Positions 27,160 to 35,203 of a DNA stretch of 64,000 bases are shown piece by piece. This DNA is from CAYMPH01 sp964392365 (GTDB lineage Bacteria > Spirochaetota > UBA4802 > UBA5550). Positions within the stretch are counted from its first letter, which is position 1. The number at the start of each line of letters is the position of its first letter. The position numbers and the translations under genes are program-made. A model generated the notes under the pieces. That model had not been told where the DNA came from. It saw only the letters and a list, made by a program, of their open reading frames with translations, and ran no database searches. The stretch spans positions 62,001-126,000 of the forward strand of contig CAYMPH010000003.1 of NCBI GenBank assembly GCA_964392365.1. The letters run 5' to 3'.

Positions 27160-27292
27160 CTATTTTATACTTTTTAAGAAATCAGTATAATATCCGGCAG
27201 TTTCTTCAGGTATTTCAACCAATGGCAGATGTCCGCAATATTTCATTATATTTTTTTGCTGTTTTAATTCCTTTTTCAAGAATATCAGCAAT
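27160..27292 (-). pseudogene. Decayed C-terminus of an alpha/beta hydrolase
   Basis: On the minus strand the frame reads MKYCGHLPLVEIPEETAGYY followed by TDFLK, the typical C-terminal histidine block of alpha/beta hydrolases. The preceding helix, ADILEKGIKTAKK, is in another frame, separated by a shift in an A-rich tract. A stop lies just upstream, so only about 45 codons survive. It is convergent with the lectin gene, 2 bp away. The sequence between 27293 and 27425 shows nothing clear. Confidence 0.6.
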
Positions 27293-27425
27293 TTAAAAAA
27301 GTCAGAAGAGAAAAGATTGGTTTAAAGATTTTGGAGAAGATTTTTTAAAATATAGAAACAGAGTATATCTGCTAATTCCTTTGCCACCGGAAGAAAAATG
27401 ATAATTATGATATAGAGGATTAACT

Positions 27426-27485
27426 ATGCCACATTGTATTCTCAAAGTAACGAAGGATGTTTTAGTAACAATAAAATTTAATTAA
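27426..27485 (+). pseudogene. Gene start truncated by repeat A
   Basis: A good ribosome binding site (AGAGGA) precedes ATG CCA CAT; the peptide begins MPHCILKVTK. This resembles the N-terminus of 5-carboxymethyl-2-hydroxymuconate isomerase/tautomerase proteins. The frame runs into repeat A, which provides the TAA stop after 19 codons. The resemblance rests on about eight residues, so the identity is tentative; the abrupt ending in the repeat is what the sequence shows. Confidence 0.35.
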
Positions 27486-27617
27486 CGTTTGCTGATAGCA
27501 TATTGCAAGTCAAGAATTTAACTTGCTTTTAGTTGCTGATAAGATCCAATCTGTCTCTTAACAGCAGGGGCATGTGAAAAATTTTTTACTTTGGTATCGC
27601 AGTTTCCTTGAAAGAAG
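27474..27617 (+). repeat. Interspersed repeat A, copy 5
   Basis: Near full-length copy. The outer hairpin pairing here is GCAA/TTGC in place of GGAAG/CTTCC in other copies, a paired change. The purine-rich tail GAAAGAAG lies 6-13 bases before the corA start codon and is the only candidate ribosome binding site for that gene. Confidence 0.85.
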
Positions 27618-27622
27618 AAATT

Positions 27623-28654
27623 ATGAGTTTAATAAATAAATCAAACAGCAGGTTCTTTCATATCCCCTTTGATGGGGGTGACCCAGTTATTCTCCCGGAT
27701 ATCCAGTCGGCACTAACGGCATTACAGGGAGAAGGATATGTATGGTTTAATTTTATTGATCCGACAAGAGAGGATCTGATGGCCATGGCATTACCGCTTG
27801 GCCTGCATCAGCTGGCTATTGAAGATTGTCTCGACGACCTGCAGATCCCTAAAATTAATGACTATCCGACAAATACCTTTTTAATATTTAATAAATTTTA
27901 TTATGAAAATAACGAATTATTTATTGATGAGATTAATCTTTTCATTGGTAAGAAATTTCTGGTATTAGTAAGCCACAACATGCATGATTCAGAAAATATG
28001 CTTGATCGTCTTGAACAGATGGCGGGACTTGATCGTCAGAATATTATGCAAGGCCCTGACTACCTCCTGCATATGATTTTAGACAATATAGTGGATCAGA
28101 AATTTAATGTAATTGAGGCGCTTCAGGATGAGCTTGATGCGATTGAAGAAAGAATTCTAAAGGATACGGTTTCTTTCAATCCCCAGGAGCTGATGAACCT
28201 CAGACGCAATCTGCTTTCCCTCAGGAAAAGTATAATACATGAACGCGAAATACTGGTGAAAATATGCCGTAAAGATTCACCATTCATTTCCGAAAAAACA
28301 ATATATCATTTCCGGGATATTTATGATCACCTATCGAAATTCTTTGAAGAGACCGAGATATCAAGAGAGATGATATCGGGATTTATGGAAATGTACCTTT
28401 CCCTGATGAATAACAGAATGGCAAGACTTGCAAATAAAACTAATCGTGTAATGCGGCGCCTGACTATGATAACTACAATATTTATGCCCCTTACTCTGCT
28501 TTCAGGGATTGGCGGTATGTCGGAATGGAGCATGATGACCGGTTCTGCAAACTGGAAAATTGCATATCCTCTTTTTTTACTGGGGATGGCGATTATAGGA
28601 ATTATAAACTATTTTTTGCTAAGAAAAATTCAATCAAAAGATTTTGAGGAATAA
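27623..28654 (+). CDS. corA: CorA family divalent cation transporter with variant GMS motif
   Basis: 343 residues: a large N-terminal cytoplasmic domain, long helices (about 150-270) and two C-terminal transmembrane segments (about 280-300 and 312-333), the CorA plan for Mg2+/Co2+ channels. The usual pore signature GMN after the first membrane helix reads GMS here (GIGGMSEWS, about residues 298-300), so the conserved Asn is missing. I chose the ATG at 27623; a TTG at 27608 lies inside repeat A. Expression probably depends on sequences in the repeat. It stands alone. Confidence 0.88.
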   Translation: MSLINKSNSRFFHIPFDGGDPVILPDIQSALTALQGEGYVWFNFIDPTREDLMAMALPLGLHQLAIEDCLDDLQIPKINDYPTNTFLIFNKFYYENNELFIDEINLFIGKKFLVLVSHNMHDSENMLDRLEQMAGLDRQNIMQGPDYLLHMILDNIVDQKFNVIEALQDELDAIEERILKDTVSFNPQELMNLRRNLLSLRKSIIHEREILVKICRKDSPFISEKTIYHFRDIYDHLSKFFEETEISREMISGFMEMYLSLMNNRMARLANKTNRVMRRLTMITTIFMPLTLLSGIGGMSEWSMMTGSANWKIAYPLFLLGMAIIGIINYFLLRKIQSKDFEE

Positions 28655-28936
28655 ATCTCCTGCAAAAAGGATGGTGTTTACTCTTCTTCCTTTGTCTTAT
28701 TAATCAAGACTGCTATAAAATAAATATTTCTTTATTCCAGGTAGTATTTATACAATTTGTGTGATAATCAAGAAATCAGAGCTATATTATGCCTGTTACA
28801 TATTCCGTCACTGGCACTTTCAGGTTGTTTCATGCAGAAATTTTTGATAGAATACAGTTTTTTTTCACTTTAAGCAATTGAAGTCAAGAAATGTTTATTA
28901 TTATCAGATAGTTTCTCTTTAACGGAGGATGAATAG

Positions 28937-29866
28937 ATGCTAAGAGAAAAGGTTGAAGCAGTGGGAAAGATGCAGGAATATATAACATCTCATATCAATG
29001 ATCCTATCTGCCTTTATGATCTGGCGCAAGCATGCGGATTTTCACCGTGGCATGCATCCAGGATATTTAAGGAACTTATAGGCAAAACACCGTTCGAGTA
29101 CATCAGGGCTTTCAGATTATCTCAAGCGGCTATGAAACTCAGAGATGAAGATGTAAAGGTTATTGATGTGGCTTTTGATTTTGTTTTCGATACTCATGAA
29201 GGATTTACCAGGGCCTTTTCCAGACAATTTGGAATCAATCCTTTAGAGTATAAAATGCGCACTCCCCCTGTTAAACTTTTCATCCCTTTTCAGATAAAAG
29301 ATTCCTACCGCTATAAACTAAGGAAGGAGAAAGATATGAATGGAAACAATCCAGAAAAAACGGACACAAGCTTAACGCATACAGTGTTTGTTCAGGTGGT
29401 TGAAAGACCTGCCAGAAAAATGATTTTAAAAAGAGGCATTAAGGCAGCCGACTATTTTGAATATTGTGATGAGGTAGGATGCGACATATGGGGGACTCTC
29501 GTAAGTATAAAAGAAGCTTTATATGAACCATCCGGATTATGGTTGCCTCCTGAAATGATACTCAATGGAACATCCCTGTACGCTCAAGGCGTAGAAGTTC
29601 CAGCTGATTACTCCGGTAAAATCCCTGATGGATTTGACTGTATTAATCTTAATCAATGTAAAATGATGATATTTCAAGGTCCTCCTTTCAAGGATGAAGA
29701 ATTTGAAGATGCCATAAATAGTTTATGGGATGTAATGAAATCCTATAATCCAGAGATATATGGATTTTCATGGGCAGACCAGGACGCACCGCGATTTCAA
29801 ATGGAACCTCAGGGTTACAGAGGATACATTGAAGGCAGGCCTGTTAGAGAGATCAAAAAAGGCTGA
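28937..29866 (+). CDS. AraC-family regulator with C-terminal GyrI-like effector domain
   Basis: 309 residues. The N-terminal ~110 form two helix-turn-helix units of the AraC/SoxS type (LYDLAQACGFSPWHASRIFK and the second at FDTHEGFTRAFSRQFG). After a linker, residues about 140-305 form a GyrI/Rob-like small-molecule binding domain. This DNA-binding-first order is that of Rob and related regulators. ACGGAGGA precedes the ATG. No obvious target gene is adjacent. A terminator follows. Confidence 0.9.
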   Translation: MLREKVEAVGKMQEYITSHINDPICLYDLAQACGFSPWHASRIFKELIGKTPFEYIRAFRLSQAAMKLRDEDVKVIDVAFDFVFDTHEGFTRAFSRQFGINPLEYKMRTPPVKLFIPFQIKDSYRYKLRKEKDMNGNNPEKTDTSLTHTVFVQVVERPARKMILKRGIKAADYFEYCDEVGCDIWGTLVSIKEALYEPSGLWLPPEMILNGTSLYAQGVEVPADYSGKIPDGFDCINLNQCKMMIFQGPPFKDEEFEDAINSLWDVMKSYNPEIYGFSWADQDAPRFQMEPQGYRGYIEGRPVREIKKG

Positions 29867-29879
29867 TTTCTTGATCATA

Positions 29880-29913
29880 AAGAAACCTGGTAAATAATAT
29901 CAGGTTTCTTTTC
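29880..29913 (+). terminator. Rho-independent terminator of the AraC-family gene
   Basis: AAGAAACCTG (29880-29889) pairs with CAGGTTTCTT (29901-29910) around an 11-base loop, followed by TTTCC. It lies about 15 bp after the stop codon. Confidence 0.8.
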
Positions 29914-30017
29914 CTTCCAGAAAACTTCGATATAAAATCAGAAAAGATAAATTAATTCATGCGAACCATTTACAACAACATAACATCCTTTCCCATCCAG
30001 TAATTAATTTCAATCCC

Positions 30018-30152
30018 GAAACAAAAAGAAAATTTCCTGATAGTCAAGAATTATATTTGCTTTTATTTCCTAGAAGCTTTACTATACCTCTTTTAAGATA
30101 GGGGACTGTGAAAAACTTTTTGCTTTGATATAGCAGTTTCCTGGAAAGAAAA
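30018..30152 (+). repeat. Interspersed repeat A, copy 6 (diverged)
   Basis: The 5' end is degenerate, but CTGATAGTCAAGAATTATA and TTTGCTTTTATTTCC match the hairpin part. The 3' end (CTGTGAAAAACTTTTTGCTTTG through TTTCCTGGAAAGAAAA) is well conserved. It ends about 20 bp before the next gene. Confidence 0.75.
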
Positions 30153-30172
30153 TTTTTATTATAAGGATTATT

Positions 30173-30673
30173 ATGTTTGGTAAAGAAACATCTCAGCTGT
30201 CAGGGAATAATCTTCTTCATATCAGTTTTGAGATAGGTTTACTGCTCAAAGGATTGAATAGCCTAATCGAAATAATCGGCGGATTCCTGCTGTTGTATTT
30301 CAATCCGGATCGATTACACAGGTTGATAGTATTGCTGACACAACATAGACTGTCAGAAGATCCAAGGGATATTTTAGTTCAGTTTATAATTAAAATTACA
30401 AGCGGCTATTCAGTCAGTTCCCAGCATTTTGGATTTATATATCTTGAATCTCATGGTCTGGTGAAAATACTAATTGTCTATCTCCTGTTTAGAAAACATG
30501 CATGGGCATATCCGGTTTCAATAGGATTTCTGGCTTTATTTATAATCTATCAGTTATACCGTTATTCCTATGACCCTTCTGCCTGGCTTGTTTACTTATC
30601 AGTTTTTGATGTATTAATGATATTCCTTACATGGAAAGAATATTTAAATATTAAGATGTCAGCTGTTAAATGA
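30173..30673 (+). CDS. DUF2127-like membrane protein
   Basis: 166 residues with about four hydrophobic segments. The motif ISFEIGLLLKGLNSLIEIIG near the start and the FRKHAWAYPVSI segment match the DUF2127 integral membrane family, whose function is unknown. Repeat A lies directly upstream. ATAAGGAT precedes the ATG. Its stop overlaps the start of a 51-codon ORF. Confidence 0.82.
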   Translation: MFGKETSQLSGNNLLHISFEIGLLLKGLNSLIEIIGGFLLLYFNPDRLHRLIVLLTQHRLSEDPRDILVQFIIKITSGYSVSSQHFGFIYLESHGLVKILIVYLLFRKHAWAYPVSIGFLALFIIYQLYRYSYDPSAWLVYLSVFDVLMIFLTWKEYLNIKMSAVK

Positions 30674-30825
30674 AATTTGAGATGTTTTTGAAATGCGAAT
30701 ATCACAACGACTATATAAATGGACAGATTCTTTGTAATTACAGCAGAAATATAAATAGCATTGCAGCATATACAGATGAGAAATCCGGGGTAGTATTTGT
30801 TGCTGGCGGTCATTTAGAAAAATAG
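30670..30825 (+). CDS. Small ORF (51 aa), translationally coupled, unknown
   Basis: The ATG overlaps the preceding TGA (ATGA), the classic coupled arrangement. The peptide begins MKFEMFLKCEYHND and ends GGHLEK; it is soluble-looking with no recognised domain. Its end lies against the stop of the convergent DUF1003 gene. The perfect coupling supports it, but 51 codons in AT-rich DNA could be chance. Confidence 0.45.
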   Translation: MKFEMFLKCEYHNDYINGQILCNYSRNINSIAAYTDEKSGVVFVAGGHLEK

Positions 30826-30826
30826 A

Positions 30827-31522
30827 TTATTTAATTTTTATTTTATTTCGTATTTCTTCCAATATTTCAATTTGAATCTCCTGTATTTTCATCATTTTAG
30901 ACCATTGATCAAGCAATAGATGATCAACTTTTTCATGAAGTGTTCTTATTTCAATCTCGGATTTTAAATTTATTTTATAGTCATTTTCAGATCTAAGCCG
31001 GTCTTTTATTTCCTGACGATTCTGACTCATAATAATAATAGGCGCCTGTATGGCCGCAAGACATGATAAAATTAAATTAAGTAAAATAAATGGATACGGA
31101 TCAAACGGATTTATCAGAAAATATATGCTATTCATCAGTATCCACACTATCAGTATAACAAAAAAAATTATAATAAACTTCCAGCTTCCGCCAAACATTG
31201 CAATTTTATCAGATAAAATTTCTCCAAGTTTAAGAGGCTCATTTATTTTATTAGTATTTAATGTTATAATTTCATTTTCTTTAATGCTGTCTAAAACTGT
31301 TTTTTCAAGAACTTCTATACTGCCCTGTTCTTCTTCAATTATTTTAGTAATATATTTCATTCTATATGTATTAAAATCATTTTTACATATTTGACTTTTG
31401 TCGTTCCATTCCGGATGATCATATATTATTAATTTTTCAATTTCATGACGTATTCCATGACCGGTTATTAATTGCTCTTCCTGGAATGTTTTATTGCAAA
31501 TGTCACATTTCACTTCTTTCAT
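30827..31522 (-). CDS. DUF1003 membrane protein with N-terminal Cys motif
   Basis: 231 residues. The N-terminus has CDICNK and a further Cys in QICKND, a small zinc-ribbon-like start. The central part (DKIAMFGGSWKFI, two membrane helices, FDPYPFILLNLILSCLAAIQAP, then a charged helix) is the DUF1003 signature. A C-terminal coiled coil follows. Function unknown. AAGGAA lies upstream of the ATG. Confidence 0.88.
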   Translation of the reverse strand: MKEVKCDICNKTFQEEQLITGHGIRHEIEKLIIYDHPEWNDKSQICKNDFNTYRMKYITKIIEEEQGSIEVLEKTVLDSIKENEIITLNTNKINEPLKLGEILSDKIAMFGGSWKFIIIFFVILIVWILMNSIYFLINPFDPYPFILLNLILSCLAAIQAPIIIMSQNRQEIKDRLRSENDYKINLKSEIEIRTLHEKVDHLLLDQWSKMMKIQEIQIEILEEIRNKIKIK

Positions 31523-31700
31523 TTGATTCCTTCCTTAAATAAAATTATAATTTTGATAAAAGTTTTTATGCATGTTTATAGAATTTTTACAAAATAAATA
31601 AGACCGGTATATTTTTTTTGTTGAGATTATCTAAATCATAAGATTAATAACATTTGTTATGAAGATATTACTTATAACAATCAACAGTTCCCTATAAATA

Positions 31701-31743
31701 ATCAAGATGAATAAGGAGTTGTTATGCCCGTATTCATCTTGAT
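31701..31743. repeat. Perfect 13-bp inverted repeat
   Basis: ATCAAGATGAATA (31701-31713) and TATTCATCTTGAT (31731-31743) are perfectly complementary with a 17-base loop. The loop contains AGGAG and an ATG that opens a nine-codon ORF. It lies 48 bp beyond the tatA stop on the minus strand, so it could end that transcript although T runs are poor. Confidence 0.6.
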
Positions 31744-31791
31744 GAAGTTTTGAAAATATTTTATGCTAAATTACATTTATAGTATATTCTA

Positions 31792-31971
31792 TTATTTTTT
31801 TGAACCATCTTTTTTTTCTACTTTTTCTTCTTCGCCATTCATAGCTTTCTTGAATTCATTGATGCCTTTTCCTAAATCCTTAGCAAGAGTTGGAATTTTA
31901 TTGGCTCCAAAAAGAACAAAAATTATTAAAAATATAACCACCATTTCCGGCATGCCGATTCCTGATAACAT
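31792..31971 (-). CDS. tatA: TatA/E twin-arginine translocase subunit
   Basis: TatA forms the pore-like part of the Tat export system. The 59-residue protein (MLSGIGMPEM at the start) has one short membrane helix (about residues 9-20), the FG hinge at 21-22, and the amphipathic helix KIPTLAKDLGKGINEFKKAM, followed by a charged tail. This is the full TatA/E signature. GGAGG lies just before the ATG. No tatC is adjacent, so it is an isolated copy. A plus-strand ORF over the same bases is its shadow. Confidence 0.9.
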   Translation of the reverse strand: MLSGIGMPEMVVIFLIIFVLFGANKIPTLAKDLGKGINEFKKAMNGEEEKVEKKDGSKK

Positions 31972-32117
31972 ATTGATCCTCCATAATTATATTGTAAAAC
32001 ATTGGCAATAAAGTCTCACATCAAAAAATATCAAATGTAATTTTATTAAAATATTTTTGGTAATAATTCATTTTTAATTATTCTTTTAATCTAAAAGACA
32101 GACCATTACATCCCTTA

Positions 32118-32432
32118 CTATTCAATAATTTTCATTATTTCTTTAACCTGCTGGTTAACGTTACTGTACATGTCGAAAAATAAACTTAGCATGATCAAGG
32201 TTATAATAAGATTAATTATAATGTACACTATTCTGCTTTTTTTATCAATTATTGGTGATTTCCATATAAAGGGCAATGTTATAGGACCCAGCAACAGAGT
32301 AAGTATAATTATGCCTATATGTGTGTATTGAAATGGAACAGTCTGTCCTTGACCTTTACCGCAATATCTGCAATATGAGTCTTTTGATTCGATAGTGCTT
32401 TTACAATTCCAGCATTTAATTATTTTATCCAT
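32118..32432 (-). CDS. Zinc-ribbon membrane protein, unknown
   Basis: 104 residues. The N-terminus has CWNC and CRYC pairs (a zinc ribbon), followed by two hydrophobic segments (about 38-58 and 69-88) and a short tail. Such zinc-ribbon plus membrane proteins are common and mostly uncharacterised. It stands alone on the minus strand. Confidence 0.65.
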   Translation of the reverse strand: MDKIIKCWNCKSTIESKDSYCRYCGKGQGQTVPFQYTHIGIIILTLLLGPITLPFIWKSPIIDKKSRIVYIIINLIITLIMLSLFFDMYSNVNQQVKEIMKIIE

Positions 32433-32642
32433 ATTAAAATTTTCACAGTTTGCATAAATTTTTTTAATTTCTTTAAATATTCAAATAATTCTTTATATTG
32501 TAAAAAAGAAAATTTTAAAGTTCCTTTGATGCAAAAAAATATGCAGCAGCATACTGAATATTAATTCAACTATAATTCTTGACAATACGTTTATTATCAG
32601 AATATGCTAAATAAATTTATTAATTTGCAAATGGATTAACCT

Positions 32643-33518
32643 ATGAAAATTAAAATCTCTTTAATGCAGAAGCTGCTCGGAACTTTTTTTATAATAACTT
32701 TACTTATCGGGATAGTTGGGTTCCTTGGAATTGAAAATTCATCTCAAAATAATAAAGTACTAAATAAAATTATTGATAATAATTCAATTCCAAATAATTA
32801 TCTAATCGATGCTAAACTTCAGCTGTCACTTCATTCAAGAAGCATTTACAGATTAATAATTGTTAAGGATTTAAAAGAGAAAGAAAATGTTATTAATATG
32901 GGGAAAAACAGAATTAAAAGTATTGAAAAACAGATTTTACTTTATAAACATACCGAATTAAGCGATGATGAAAAAAAGTTTATCAGCCGATTCGATGACT
33001 CCTGGAAGGCATATTTATTTCTTACTGATAGAATTATTCAGGTTATTAATAATAACAGGTCAGATGAAGCCTGGAATATAATAAAGAATGAGTATCTGAC
33101 AAATTTTCAAACAACAGAAGACATTCTTTCTGAAATTATAAGACTCAATCAGAATTATATTGAAAATGATAGAATTGATATCAATAAAAATCATGAACGA
33201 AAGCAGATTATAACTACAGTAATAGTTATAATAAGTAAAATATTATCTATAATACTTGGAGTTTTACTAACTTTGTCAATTACAAGGCCAATAAATAGAT
33301 TAACCAAAATCACAAAATCAATAATTGATATGGATAAAAATATAGAAAAACCCGATATAAAACGAAATGATGAGATAGGAACTCTTTCAATGGCTTTTTG
33401 CCTGTTAATTGATTCTTTAAAACAGAATAAATATTATGAGAAACAAAATATTAAAATGGATAAATCCATTGCAAAAGAAATAGAAGACGATCTTGAAAAA
33501 ATTAGAGAAAGCGAATAA
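32643..33518 (+). CDS. Sensor with 4HB-MCP ligand domain and HAMP but no output domain
   Basis: 291 residues. A first membrane helix (about 11-30), a four-helix-bundle periplasmic domain (about 35-185), a second membrane helix (about 190-212) and a HAMP domain (SITRPINRLTKI to DEIGTLSMAF) are visible. The chain then stops after about 40 more residues, with no chemoreceptor, kinase or cyclase output. It may signal through a partner, or be the front of a broken receptor. The MBL-fold hydrolase follows 58 bp later in the same direction. Confidence 0.8.
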   Translation: MKIKISLMQKLLGTFFIITLLIGIVGFLGIENSSQNNKVLNKIIDNNSIPNNYLIDAKLQLSLHSRSIYRLIIVKDLKEKENVINMGKNRIKSIEKQILLYKHTELSDDEKKFISRFDDSWKAYLFLTDRIIQVINNNRSDEAWNIIKNEYLTNFQTTEDILSEIIRLNQNYIENDRIDINKNHERKQIITTVIVIISKILSIILGVLLTLSITRPINRLTKITKSIIDMDKNIEKPDIKRNDEIGTLSMAFCLLIDSLKQNKYYEKQNIKMDKSIAKEIEDDLEKIRESE

Positions 33519-33576
33519 AAAATATTTTTAAATAAATTATTCATTTTAAATACACTGCATTAATCGGCGGTATTTT

Positions 33577-34446
33577 ATGAAAATAACTTTTTGGGGTTCA
33601 CGCGGGTCCATCCCTGTATCAGGAAAAAATTATATTAAATATGGAGGTGATACCCCCTGCGTTGAAATAAGGACAAAAAATGATGAGGTCATAATCATCG
33701 ATGCGGGAACAGGGATCAGAAATCTTGGGAATAAACTGCTTCTAGAGAAGAAAACAAATCTGAATATTTTTTTTACTCATGCACACTGGGATCACCTTAT
33801 GGGTTTTCCGTTTTTCAAACCGATTTATTTTAAAAATTACAATATAGAAATCCTGGGTTGTGAGTATTCCCAATCATCCATCCGGTATTTGCTGTCAAAT
33901 GTCATGAATCCTCCTTTTTTTCCAGTTAATCTTGATGAATTGAAAAGCACGATCAAATTTACCGGAAAATGTTTTGATTCAACAACCATTGACTCTGTTA
34001 CGATAGATACAATTTCTTTAAACCACCCGAATACCGGACTCGGATTCAGGTTTACTGATGGTAATAAAAGATTTGTATTTCTCACAGACAATGAAATCGG
34101 TCTTAAAGACAGAGAGAGCAAGGAGCTGGCCTTTAATCATGAAACCGCGAGATCATATGATGAATATCTGGAGTTTGCCCGAAAAGCGGACCTGCTGGTT
34201 CATGACGCCGAATATACACCGGATGAATATAAAAATAAAATTTCATGGGGGCATAGCAGCTACAGGGATGCCCTTGATTTTGCGATTGAAGCAGAAGTTC
34301 GGCACTTTGGAATGTATCATCATAACCAGGATCGGACTGATACCGAAATCGATGCTATGGCAACTGAATGCTCTGAAACACTCAATGGTAGAAAAATTAA
34401 AATGAAATGTTATGGGATTCGTCAGGGGACTACTATACAGTTATAA
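33577..34446 (+). CDS. MBL-fold metal-dependent hydrolase
   Basis: 289 residues. The start FWGSRGSIPV, DAGTGIRNLG, the metal motif THAHWDHLMG, the Asp-containing LTDNEIG, HDAEYTP and the late SWGHSSYRDAL place it with PhnP/cAMP-phosphodiesterase-like metallo-beta-lactamase folds. Such proteins cleave phosphodiesters, including cyclic nucleotides, but the substrate is not determined here. It follows the orphan HAMP sensor. Cytoplasmic. Confidence 0.88.
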   Translation: MKITFWGSRGSIPVSGKNYIKYGGDTPCVEIRTKNDEVIIIDAGTGIRNLGNKLLLEKKTNLNIFFTHAHWDHLMGFPFFKPIYFKNYNIEILGCEYSQSSIRYLLSNVMNPPFFPVNLDELKSTIKFTGKCFDSTTIDSVTIDTISLNHPNTGLGFRFTDGNKRFVFLTDNEIGLKDRESKELAFNHETARSYDEYLEFARKADLLVHDAEYTPDEYKNKISWGHSSYRDALDFAIEAEVRHFGMYHHNQDRTDTEIDAMATECSETLNGRKIKMKCYGIRQGTTIQL

Positions 34447-34466
34447 TATTTTTCCCGACCATAGGT

Positions 34467-34613
34467 TAAATTTTAATTAACATTTGCTGAGTAGACGGGA
34501 AGTTAAGAATTTAACTTGCTTTGTAGCTTCTGATATGCTGCAATCTGTCTCTTAACAGCATGATCATGTGAAAAACTTTTTACTTAGATATCACAGTTCT
34601 CTGGAAAGAAAAA
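34467..34613 (+). repeat. Interspersed repeat A, copy 7
   Basis: Near full-length copy beginning 20 bp after the hydrolase stop, with GGAAG/CTTCT around TAAG/CTTG. It is continuous with repeat B. Confidence 0.85.
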
Positions 34614-34617
34614 GAAA

Positions 34618-34923
34618 GATAAACCAGCCGGTGTTTTTCCAACCGGCTGAATAGTAAATGTTTTCAAACAGCTTTTAGAAAATATAAAATAAGAATAGAA
34701 AGATTTTTTTGTATCAGAAGTAGGCACTTAGGTCTGCGCCGATTGAGCAGCGGCTTTCGGGTGGATTCTCAAGGAGGGCTGCTTTTCCGCAAAAGCAGTC
34801 CTTCTTGAGAGTTCGGCTGCACCGTGCATTCACGGTGAATAGACCCCCTTTCAAGTGCAATGAAGATTTTCCCATATTTTTTAAAACTTTTTACTTTGAT
34901 ATCGCAGTTCCCTGGAAAGAAAA
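34618..34923 (+). repeat. Structured repeat B, copy 2
   Basis: It has a perfect AGCCGGT/ACCGGCT hairpin, the large hairpin GGGCTGCTTTT/AAAAGCAGTCC (34776-34786 with 34791-34801) with its TCTCAA/TTGAGA extension, and CACCGTG/CACGGTG (34820-34826 with 34831-34837). It ends with the A-type tail. The sequence from 34924 to 35068 holds no gene I can support. Confidence 0.85.
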
Positions 34924-35068
34924 AAATCATCAACAGACTTGATATTAAAATATCTTTAGATATTTATGACATAAACTCAGTCTGGTTTTAATTCAGAAGC
35001 TCAAAACTATCATCAATGAAATTGAATAACATCCATCAAATGCATCTGCAGAAATATTTGAATTCTTC

Positions 35069-35182
35069 TTGTAATTTCCTTATTATAAAAATAGCATCGA
35101 TATATTGATCTTGAATTTTAAATATATCCTGGAGGAACGTATGAATAAAATTATCTATGCAATGGAACAGAGGTTGTTTTAA
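35069..35182 (+). repeat. Duplicated leader plus truncated ORF, copy 1
   Basis: About 80 bp (TTGTAATTTCCTTATTATA to GGAGGAACGTATGAATAAA) matches 37229-37311 closely. It includes a strong ribosome binding site and an ATG at 35141, but the ORF stops after 13 codons. It looks like a promoter/leader whose gene has been lost. Confidence 0.7.
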
Positions 35183-35203
35183 AATCTACCCTCAAATTCC
35201 TAT

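Noticed and set aside
31763..32011. Plus-strand 82-aa ORF
   Set aside because: It is the shadow of tatA on the minus strand, which has a ribosome binding site and a clear family signature.
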